Positions 13,302 to 23,235 of a DNA stretch of 64,000 nt are shown here, piece after piece. The translations under genes and the position numbers were made by a program. The DNA lies in the NCBI GenBank assembly GCA_027625915.1, contig JANTQA010000023.1, positions 3,906,001-3,970,000 on the forward strand, given 5' to 3'. Each line of letters begins with the position of its first letter. The first letter of the stretch is position 1. The notes under the pieces are model-generated. The model made no database searches and was not told where the DNA came from. It saw only the letters and a list, made by a program, of their open reading frames with translations. This DNA comes from Anaeramoeba flamelloides. Taxonomy: Eukaryota > Metamonada > Anaeramoebidae.

Positions 13302-16300
13302 AAATTTGAATTTTTTTGAAATTTGGATTTTTTTGAAATTGAGTATATTTGATTTTTTGGAATTGGGAATAAATTACTATTTTTTTAAAAATTTGCTTTT
13401 TTGAAATAAAAGTTACTTTTAAACTTTTTTTTCAGAATTTTTATTTAGAAATTGAGATACTCTCAAACTTTTTTTTATTAATTGAATTTTTTGCCAATGA
13501 AGATCCTATGAAATTTTTTTATTTTGTTATTTGAATTTTGTCCTTGGTTAAGATCCTATGAATATTTTTTTTTGTAATTTGTATTTTATCAATAAAAAGA
13601 AGTGCAATTTCACAATATTCTCTTTAGTATCAAGTCGCCACTTGAGTCTGGAGCAAATCCAGGGTAAGTGGCTTAAGCCTTAAAGGATTTTTTTTCTTCA
13701 AGTTTTTAACAAGTTTGAGAAGAAAGATTCAATTTTCTAAGGATTACTTAGCATACACTAAAGAATAATTTGAAATTAATAAAAATCCTTAATACTGCTA
13801 AATTCAAGAAAAAAGAAAAAAGAAAAAAACTATAGATATTTTAAAAAATTGAGTAATTTTATTTTTTTAGATTGTCGGAATAAAAACTTTTTTGAAAGTT
13901 TTCAATTTTAATAAAATGTAGACTTTTTTTAAAAAAGGTACTTTTCTTTCTGGTCCAACCCCAGTCACACATTTAAATCTTGGGCACTGGATTTTTTTAA
14001 AATAGAAAACTTTCAAAAAGTTTAAATTCTGAAAAAACCTTCACTTTTTGTTCTATGGAATTGCTGAGCCTATGAAAATAATCGCAAAATCTGGATATAT
14101 GAATTAAAAAAAAATAATATATCTAATATATTAAAAAATAATAATATTTTTAATATTATTATAAAAAAGGATTCAACCTGCTTATTAGCCCTAGTGTGTA
14201 ATAAACTTATTTTTGAGTCTTTAATAAAATTCCTAAATTTTTATTTAGGAATTCGGGAAGTGCCATCAAGTGCCGTAGAGTGCCTGGGTTTTCTTGAGGT
14301 TTTCTGTTTTATTTGTTAAGTGTTCTAGGTTTTTTTGGGGGTTTCTATTTTATTTGTAAAGTTTTCTAGGTTTTTTTCAGTTTTCTATTTATTTGTGAAG
14401 TGTTCTAGGTTTTTTTTTACTTTTTGAAATAAACAGAAAATTTTAATAAATTTTCGGTTTATTTCTAAAGTAAAAAAAACCTAACGAAAATCAATTGACT
14501 TCACAAATAAAATAGAAAACCTCAAAAAAACCTAACGAAAATCAATAGATTTTACAAATAAACAGAAAACTCAAGAATACCTAAAAGTATTTTTTTAAAA
14601 CAAAGAAATAAATTGAAAATTTTTGAAATTTTCTTTTTATTCCAAAAATTAAAAAAAACCTAACAGCAAAAAAGAGGGGTTAACAACCCCCCCCCTTTAA
14701 ATAATAATAATAATAAAAAAAAATAAACAAATTTTTTATTGAAATATTAATTTAATCCTTATTTTTCATTCCATTGTTTTTTACTATTCTTATATTCCAT
14801 GTTCTAATAATGATAAATATAATACGATGCTAATCAATAGATATAATTATGAGCACCAATGTAGAATATACCTTTAGTAATGAAAAAAAAGATTTTGAAA
14901 TGCTAAAATTAAATTTTGAACCAAATATACCATGTTATGCTATTTACCGACTTGATGGCGAATCACCAGTCTATGGGCAAGATTGGTTATTCATAACTTA
15001 TCTTCCATTAAATAATGATCCTGAAATCTCAAAAAAATACGAAAATAATAAAAAAAATTGTCAAAAGCAATTAGGTACAAATTTTTTCCATTTAGATATT
15101 AAAATAAATCAATTAAAGGATCTTTCTTGGAAAAAAGTCGATCAATTAAGAAACATGTTACAAAAACAAAACAAAACCACACGAATCAATGTTAAATCAA
15201 ATTTACAAATGCCCCAAAAATCAATGAAAACTACACTTAAACCATTTATGAATAAATTCAAAAAGCCCAGTGTTGAGGTTAAATTAGGAGAATTTTCATG
15301 TAATCAAAATTTACTTGATAGTTTACAAAGGTTATTACAAAAAGAAATCAACTGTGTACAAGTTGGCGTTGATAAAACTAAGGATTTCTTCATTTTACAA
15401 TCTGCTGGTATTCATGGTAATGTTATTACTTTTTCTTGAAATTTATTTTGTTTTTGCTTAAATTTTAAAAATAAAAATATATCAACCCCCCCCCCCCCTA
15501 AAAAAAAAAATTAGTATTTTTGTTTTTTCGTGATAAAAATATCCTGATTATTTCCCTCCTAATAATGTTTTTTTTTCAAGAAAAAATATTAAAGCTATTT
15601 CAAAAAAAAGCGTGTCAAATTTATTTTAAAATATATTTATTAAACTTAATTCTAATATAACTATTTAAATATCCAAAATCATTATTCATCATTTATCGAA
15701 ATTTAATAATAATCAAATTTGTTTGTTTGTATTGTATCACCTTGTTAAAAAGATATACGAAAGTTTCTGATCTCAATTTTATATGATATTTTTTAAGTGT
15801 GAAAATTGGTGATTATTACTTTCATTTTGATCATAAAAATTCTTTATTCTCTTGTTTAATATTGACATCATTTTCATTAAGACGAAAATTAAGAACTTTT
15901 ATTTTATTGTTTAAAAATTTTTTTGTATTCTTGTTCATTTTGTTAAGTTTTTATTGAAATTAGTCGTACATTGTTTTCACCAAAAAAAGTGCTATTTTTT
16001 TTTTCATTTTTTGGAAATATTTCCTCCCACATATTTTGAAATAAATACCTTAACCATTTATTCAATTGGTATTAATATTAAACTTAATTTGATATCGTCA
16101 ATTAATGAATAGTTTCACTAACAAAGATGATTTTTTATGAAATGTAAAAAAAAATGCCCCACTTTTTTGGAAATACCTTATATAATAAATACAATCTTAA
16201 TTCATATAAAATAACGATAAAAAGGCTCTAAAAATAAAAAAATTGAATGGTTTTGAAATTTTTTTCCAATTTTTCAGAATTAAAAAAAGAAAAATTTTGT

Positions 16301-16792
16301 TTAATTTACAAAAAGAGATCAAATAACCAAAAAAAAAATTTGATTGTAACCCAAATTATATTTAATTTTCTTTTCTTTTTTTATTCATATTTTTCTAATT
16401 TAATAGATAGTATTTTTGATTTGGTTTCTTCTATCCCCACAAATAGTCCCGCGTTGATTTATTATAGTTTTAAACATGAGCATATGGGGCCAAGGGAATC
16501 TGTAATAATACTAAATTCCGTGCCAAGTAAAGTATTATCGAATGATAAAATGTATCATAATACAGCAAAGGTGAAAATTAATGAATTGTCCCAAAAGGCA
16601 AAAATTACTGTTCAAAAAATAATTGAAGTTAATAATCTTCAACTATTAAATCATGATTTCTTATTAAAAAAATTATACCCATACCAACGTAAATATATTA
16701 GAGGAAACAGTTCGCCACGCCAGCAATGGAGGATTTCACGGACAAAAAGTAGAATAGTAATGAGAAATACAATAAATAAAAATAAAAATTAA
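10111..16792 (+). CDS. TWF1: Twinfilin (actin monomer-binding, two ADF-H domains)
   Basis: Actin-monomer and barbed-end binding protein of the cytoplasm and cell cortex. Exons: about 10111-10192, 14841-15416 and 16407-16792, joined at phase 1 each time (donors GTATGT and GTAATG; acceptors CAATAG and TAATAG). The first exon gives the opening helix and strand of ADF-H 1 (SDSLLNTF, then RFVKIEIL). The second continues it (PCYAIYRLDG, DWLFITYLP), then a linker and the start of ADF-H 2. The third completes ADF-H 2 (YYSFKHEH, ESVIILNSVPS, LLKKLYPYQ) and a basic tail, which in the family contacts capping protein and phosphoinositides. The joined length is about 347 residues, matching the usual 330-350. 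The start codon is not settled: no ATG precedes SDSLL in frame. An ATG at 10038 followed directly by a GT donor could be a minimal first exon. Introns are 4.6 kb and 1.0 kb. Confidence 0.85.
10825..10990. mobile_element. CTGGTATTTG-type short palindromic element, copy 1
   Basis: The left arm starts with CTGGTATTTG and runs into GTGGGAAAAAATTTTCACTTC, followed by a conserved block CAAATAGAGT. The same arrangement is at 55400-55570, and partial copies lie near 32660-32835 and 43440-43530. Copies are diverged and non-coding. Confidence 0.5.
11187..11598. mobile_element. MITE-like element with GTTGTGG termini, copy A (412 bp)
   Basis: The terminal inverted repeats extend about 80 bp. The left arm carries GTTGTGGAAAAAAAG, GTTCAACACGGTTTTTAATT, GGGAAC and GAAAATGAAAAGTAAGATCA. 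The right arm repeats these reverse-complemented, with an extra 15-bp copy of the outer motif. The interior is non-coding. A related copy is at 56510-56950 and a weaker one at 51645-52000. This copy is the best preserved of the three. Confidence 0.8.
12960..13690. repeat. Dispersed repeat with hairpin end, inverted relative to 33.2-33.8 kb
   Basis: Blocks of this segment recur reverse-complemented at 33230-33810 in reversed order: AATATATAATTTTGAAAACA, the ACACTTT/GATC block, GGTCAAATATA, and a late block with TCAAGTC and GCAAATCC. A compact hairpin sits at 13637-13672, with a 7-bp GCCACTT/AAGTGGC outer stem and a 5-bp CTGGA/TCCAG inner stem. A (TA)n tract interrupts this copy at 13268-13299. 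Confidence 0.6.
14265..14600. mobile_element. Foldback element, copy in twinfilin intron 1
   Basis: The left half holds three tandem units of about 40 bp, each of the form TTTTCTATTTTATTTG then AGTGTTCTAGGTTTTTTT. After a centre near 14440 (AAACAGAAAATTTTAATAAA), the right half repeats the units reverse-complemented. The left end starts with short direct repeats (AAGTGCCATC, AAGTGCCGTA, GAGTGCC). Related elements lie near 17.1-17.9, 35.6, 42.8, 47.0-47.6 and 57.7 kb. It has no coding capacity. Confidence 0.75.
15417..16406 (+). other. Twinfilin intron 2 with two repeat fragments
   Basis: A 990-bp intron with donor GTAATG and an acceptor where CTAAT lies just before TAATAG. It starts close to a run of 13 C (15486-15498). 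The segment about 15600-15860 recurs inverted at about 22590-22810, and the segment about 15950-16110 resembles 29390-29570. Confidence 0.8.
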
Positions 16793-16927
16793 CACTTTTA
16801 ATTATTTTTTAATTATATATATTATTATTATTTCAATATCCACCAAATATTTTTTAATAACTATTTTATTCACTAAACATTTCTTATTACTAAAATTTAA
16901 ATTAAAAACTATCTAATGAATTTTCCT

Positions 16928-16963
<36 letters not shown>

Positions 16964-18408
16964 AAACTGAGCTATAATAAAACTATGATTTAAAGGTATT
17001 TGTTGATACTTTTATAATTTCTACATTTTAGTTTAAAAAATTTTTTCAAAAGTAATTTAAGATTTTTAGCTGAATTCATAATGATTTTTTAATTTTTTTT
17101 TATATTTTGAAGGGGGGAAATTAATTTCCTCTTAATGTCATTAGATTTTCCAGAATTCGAAAGGATGGAGTAAAATCATAGATTTTATTCAATTATTTTG
17201 AATTCTGGAAAACTGCAGTTATCCTTTTTTTGAAATGTAATAAACAGAAAATTTAAGAAATTATCAGTTTATTTCAAATAGTAAAAAAATCCTAAAGTTA
17301 GATTTTCTTGAGGTTTTCTATTTTATTTCTAAGTGTTCGAAGTTTTTTTGAGGTTTTCTATTTTATTTTGAAAATCTATTGATCTTCATAAATAAATAGA
17401 AAACTCAAAAATACCTAACGAAAATCGATCAATTTTCCAAATAAACAAAAAACTCAAAAAAACCTAACGAAAGTCAATAGATTTTACATATAAAACAGAA
17501 AACTTCAAGTAAAGTTAGGCACTTTACGGCACTTCCCTAATTTCCAAATTTTTGTTTAGAAATTTTAATCAAGAATCATAATTTTCTTTATCATTAACCA
17601 ATCATAGGATAAATAAAGAGTCCTTATTTTGAATAATATCAAAGATAATATTCTGATTATTTTGTTAATTTGAATTTAATCTTTAATCTAAAATATTCGA
17701 TTTTTTTTCCTCGAATGGACGTCGTTAGGTTTTTTTTTAATTAAAGAAATTAACCAAAAATTTATTTAATTTTCTGTTTATTTCTTAAATTAAAAAAAAA
17801 ACGTCATTAGCTTTTCCATAATTTAAAAGAATTGAATAAAATCAAATATTTTTCTCTATTCTTTTGAATTATGGAAAAGCTAGGCACTCTACTACACGAT
17901 TCCATAAAAAACAATCGATATCTTCATCTATTTCTGAGTTATAGTATTTTTCCATAGATTACACGATGTTGTTTTTATTTTATTCTTATTATAAACATAA
18001 GAATATATATTTAAATAATTTACCAAGTTTCATAATTTTAGAATGGAAGTTGAACCTTTCCATTTTAAATATTTTTTGTCGTTGAGTTTCTTTTAATTTC
18101 TCAAATTAAAAAAAACTGTGGTTTTCTTTTAAATTCTGGAAAACCTAACGGTCGGAAGAGGATCTTTGATCTCCACCTTCATCAATAATAATAAAAATAA
18201 AAATAAAAAAAAAAATAAAAATAAAAATAAAAATTTATTTTTTAATATTTACATCAAAGTTCGTTATGCATGAAGTAAAGTATACACGCGCATGTATAAA
18301 TAAATAGATGTGAATGTTGGTTTAAAAAATCATTTTACATCTATTTATTTCAAATGGGAATAACCAAAATAAATAATTGATTTATTAAAATATAAAAAAA
18401 AATTAATC
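16793..18408. other. Convergent intergenic region between twinfilin and CK2 beta
   Basis: Both flanking genes end here. The stretch holds a run of 33 T (16930-16962), foldback sequence (about 17100-17900), a further diverged piece near 18060-18170 and an A-rich (AAAAAT)n tract near 18190-18240. No gene is visible. Confidence 0.7.
17100..17900. mobile_element. Foldback element cluster, copy downstream of twinfilin
   Basis: It repeats the motifs of the 14.3 kb element: TTTCTTGAGGTTTTCTATTTT units facing AAATAGAAAACTCAAAAA units, with AAACAGAAAATTT centres. Short terminal repeats (AGGCACTTTACGGCACTTCC at about 17516-17535) face those of the 14.3 kb copy. A second, smaller palindrome with GAATT(C/A)(T/A)GGAAAA arms is nested at about 17750-17890. 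It is diverged and non-coding. Confidence 0.65.
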
Positions 18409-21172
18409 CTATAAATGATGGTTATTTTGATTTTTATCATAAATTTTAAAGCCAAAGATTTTTGGAAAATATATGTTTTTTTCGGGTCGTGTTGGTTTTA
18501 TATTTGGGTTGCAGTTTGTTAAAAAATGCGGGAATGTTGTGCCAAAAAAAGCGCCATCAATTGTTGAGTATTTTTTTTTCGGTTGATAAATTTTTTGGCA
18601 ATACAAACAGTATAATTTTACTGAACACTATATATGTATATATTTAATATTATAATGGGTTTTATTAGTTTGAATACTTGTTTTTAATTTAATTGAATAA
18701 ATATAATAATAAATTATAATTAGATAAATGTAATTTTTATAAACTAGTATACCTTTCCTGGTTTATCAGACAACCCAATTGGTAATAATGCAAAACCTTT
18801 ACAAAGTAAACGGGGACATGAGCCAAATTCTCTTTTGTTAAATTTTTCAATCATCCTATCCTGTCCTTCTTCCGTTAAAATATATCTAGCGTGTATCATC
18901 CCATAAAGTAATTTTGCTTCTTGACTTATCGTTGAAAATTTATTCTTACTCATTTTTTCTATTAAAAAATTTTTATAACAAATCGGAACAATTATTAAAT
19001 CATTTGGTAAAAATTAGGGGGGGGGTATTTTAGTAATATAGAGAGGTAGAGAAATGATAATTATAATAATGAAAAATAAATATCAATATTAATTAGGAAA
19101 TTTTTGGCAAAAATAAATTTTTTCTCACAAAATTATCATTTTTTTGAGATTATTACGATTTTTTTAAAAAAATTAGTTCCTGAACACTCCTTTTTATAAA
19201 ATCAATTATTTAAATACTTTTTCAAAAGAGAAAAAAAATCTATTTATCTTTGAACTCCTTTATGATTAATAAAAGCATTTAAAAAATAAGAAATAATTTT
19301 TTAAAAAAAAAATATTTAAAATAGTTCATAAAACTGTTAATTATCGGGTTATTTGTCTATAATTCTTCTGAGAATTTTTTTAAATCTAAATGATATTTTT
19401 CTCTTTTCTCATTTCGAAATTGGTAATAGGTTCATTGAAATAATATTTCATTAAAGTAAGGAAAATCAATTTTTTACTCAATTCATTGCAATATATATAT
19501 ATAAACTGTATTCCAAAAATTTGGACACAGTTTAAACAGAGGAAAGAACATCATTACCACACTTTAAATTCAATCTGGAAAGAATTTTGATTTTACAAAC
19601 TATTTCATTTTTTGTCTTTTTAGTTTTGTTTTCATTTCCTTTTTTGTAGTTACGTAATCTGTTTGGTTAGATCTCGAATTTTTTTTCGATGGCGATAGAA
19701 GGTTAGTGTTGAGTTTGTTAAATTGAAAAATCACATTCAATTGGTAGATGGTATCTTAACATTTGATCGATCAACAATTGTTGGTGAAATTTCAACAAAT
19801 TTACCAATACATTTTTTGTTCGGATCGTTTCATTATTTTAGACACACTTGTTTTTATTTTTTAGTTTTATATTTTTTTCTTTTATTTTGATTAAAAGGAT
19901 TACTTATTAAAACACTAATACTGGGTAACTTAAATGTTGTTTTATATTAGGTTTGAAAAAATACAATAAATTGAGGGTTTTTTTTGACTATTTTTGATTT
20001 TGGGTGTGTCCAAATTTTTGGAATGGGGTTTATATACAGTCAGTTCCACTTTTAAGGCACAAACTTCAACGAAAATTTAAGGAACAAAAGAAAAATCTCA
20101 AATTAAGGCACAAAATCCAAATTCTAGTAAAATAATTTGTAAAAAAATAAATTCCAAATTTTGTGCCTTAATTTGAGATTTTTTTGTCCCTTAATTTTCG
20201 TTAAAGTTTGTGCCTTGAATTTGAAACTGACTATATATATATTCTTTGGTACACAAAATGATAATCATTAAAAATAGATTTTTGGAAGAAAAAATAAAGG
20301 TCTTTTGGATCTTTCTGATAAAACTCTAATATTTATTAAGTTATTTTAAAAAAGAATGTTGTTTCTTTTACTTTTTGATAGTTTTTCTTTGAGAGTTGGG
20401 ATCGGTATATCAACATTTGATGAGAGATTCGAATCCACAATCAGTTTTACTATTACCAACATCTTATACTGTAATTTATCATATTTTTAATTTATTTAAA
20501 TTATTTTTCATTTTTAATCTTTTTCTTTTATCTTATAGAAAAGAAAATGATAATAATTGAACCCATAAATTATTCATCAAAAACAAGTTAAACTGGTTTT
20601 ACAAACAAAAAATGAGCCTATATTTAGTTATTTGCAGGGAATTTTCCACCAAATAAATAATTTACATTTTTTTTGTCAGAATTTCCACTTTTCAAATTTC
20701 AATAAAAAAATCTTCAACTTCATCGATCTGTTTTTGATCAGTTGAAAATTCAACTTTAAATCGATAAAGTTGAAAAAGTAAAAGCTTTTTTTGGAATAAT
20801 CGTAACCCAATTGTAAAAAAAAATTGTAAGAACACAAAATATTCTTTTTTAGTTTACCAAAAAAAATTCGGAATAGAAAAATAATTTGTTTGAAGGTCCA
20901 AAAATGATAAACAATAAGTTACTTAAATCCTAATAGTTGAGTTCTGAATTGGCCAAATTTCTTTTTAAAATCGATTTTTTCATTTTAATATAGTAATTTT
21001 TTTTTTTTTTTGTTTTTGGCGAAAATCTTGTAAGGTCTTACAATAAAAAAATTCTTTAGTAAATAAAATTTTTATTTTGAGAAAAATGAAAAAAAAATAA
21101 AGTTTCTTAAATTCTTTTATTTGACTTATGAATTGGTCAAATTTCTTTTTAAAATTGAAGTATATTTCAATA

Positions 21173-21214
<42 letters not shown>

Positions 21215-23202
21215 TATATACTTGTTGCCCAAAATCTCGTAAGGTATTAAGATAATTAAACAGGAATAAAAATTGTTTAATGATTAATCATATTTCATTT
21301 ATTTTAAGTTATGTATTTAAAGTATCAGTTTTACTACAAAAGAAGAATTTTGGGAATGTTCCCATCATTTTTTTTTTTTTTTCAATTTCTTTTTTATAAG
21401 CCTTATGCGATACATATGTTAAAATTATTATTTTTCAAATTTGATCAAATTTAAAAATTGGTCAAATTCTCATTTTTTTTCAAAATAGTCAATTCCATTG
21501 AAATATATTGATTGTGTGTGTTTAAAATCCCCATTACATAAGGTTAGGGTATTTTACGGTGGGTTAGAGTATGTTAGAGTAGGTTTGGGTGGTTTAAATG
21601 GTATGCTAGAAAATTTTGGCCAGGATTTTGAAAAAAAGGATAATTAAGAGACGGAATTAGGCTTTTGCAACTTGTTTTAAGGGAAAAAATGTTCCACTTA
21701 ACTTTGGTCGGTTAAAATTAGGTTTGGAACAAATTTTTAAAAATATTTAGTATTGATGATTTCAACATTTTGGATTTTCGATAATTTAAGTAATAAAATA
21801 CTAACAATCGAAAAATAATCTTGTTGATTTTTCCTCCCACAATTATTAAAAACCATTAAAAACTTTCAACCAATAATAATAATCAAGAAACTCTTCAAAA
21901 ATATGAAAATTTTCAATTTGACCAATTTTTAAATTTAATAATATACCCGATAAATATCCATTGAAATACAAAATTTGATTATTATTATTGCAAGTTAATA
22001 GAATATTCACAAGAAATAATGTATTAAAGAGCTTTCAAAAAAAGTTAAAAGTAAAAAAAATAAAAATAAAAATACAAAAAAAGATATTAAGTTTTTGTTT
22101 TTATATTCTTTAATAGGTACTTTAAGGGTTTTTTTTTTTGCAAAATTAGTTTTGTATTCTCTAATCAAATTAATTACTATTTTAGTTCATTATAGAATAG
22201 TTAAAAATATGTTACTATTAACATATTTATATATATTTAAAGAAGATATTTAATGATTTGAATGTTTGGTTGATGATTTATCTTAAAATTATTGAAAAAA
22301 TACAGTCAGTTTCACTTTTAAGGCACAAACTTTCAACGAAATTTAAGGCACAAAAAAAATCTCAAATTAAAGCACAAAATTCAAATTCTAGTAAAATAAT
22401 TTGTAAAAAAAATTTTTCCAAATTTTGTGCCTTAATTTGAGATTTTTTTTGTGCCTTAAATTTCGTTGAAAGTTTGTGCCTTAAAAGTGAAACTGACTGT
22501 AATACAATGCTTTAAGTTTTTCCCTATCCGAGAAATTGTATCAAGATTAAACCTCTTTGTAAAAAAATTATGTATGATCAAAAAGAAAGAAATAGCCACC
22601 AATTTTCACACCTAAAAAATATCATATAAAATTAAGCTCTGAAACTTTTAAGTCTTTTTAATTAAAGTAATATCTTACAAACAAATAAATTAAATTATTA
22701 TAAAGAGTTAATTAATGACGAATAATGATTTAGGGTATTTAAAGTGTAATCTTAGAATTAAGTTTTAATAAATATTTTTTAAAATGAATTTTCCCTGTTT
22801 TTTTGGAAACAGTTTATTATTAAAAAAAATTATGATTTCCCTTTTTCAATAGGACTAACAAAAAAAATGATTTTTTTAAATAAATATAATAATTCTTGTT
22901 AAAAAAACACAGCAATTGTAAAAACACTTGTTGTGTAAATACATCTTTTTTTTTCTAATTTAAGTTTTATTTTGGAAATTTTGAGAAATAATTGTTGTGT
23001 TCATGTTTTAACTTGGGTTTGTTAGTAATAATTGTTGTTTTCAAAATAAAATGTAATGTACTATAAGGTTTGAATGTTTTTTTGTTTGTATTTTGCTGTT
23101 AATGGATTTTAATGACTAATATTTACTATTTTTTTTTTAGATTTTTTTATTTATTGTTAAGAAAGGGGGTTTTATTTCCTCCTCTCTTCATTTTTTTTTC
23201 TA

Positions 23203-23235
<33 letters not shown>

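Larger units (their letters stand above)
10193..14840 (+). other. Twinfilin intron 1, 4.6 kb, loaded with repeat elements
   Basis: Bounded by donor GTATGT at 10193 and an acceptor with CTAAT close to the TAG (14832-14840). It contains a small CTGGTATTTG element (about 10825-10990), a 412-bp terminal-inverted-repeat element (11187-11598), a diverged repeat with a strong hairpin (about 12960-13690) and a foldback element (about 14265-14600). The short reading frames inside it are not recognisable genes. Confidence 0.75.

Noticed and set aside
20390-20450. ATTCGAATCC reminiscent of a tRNA T-loop.
   Set aside because: The flanking stem does not pair and no acceptor or anticodon stem can be drawn.
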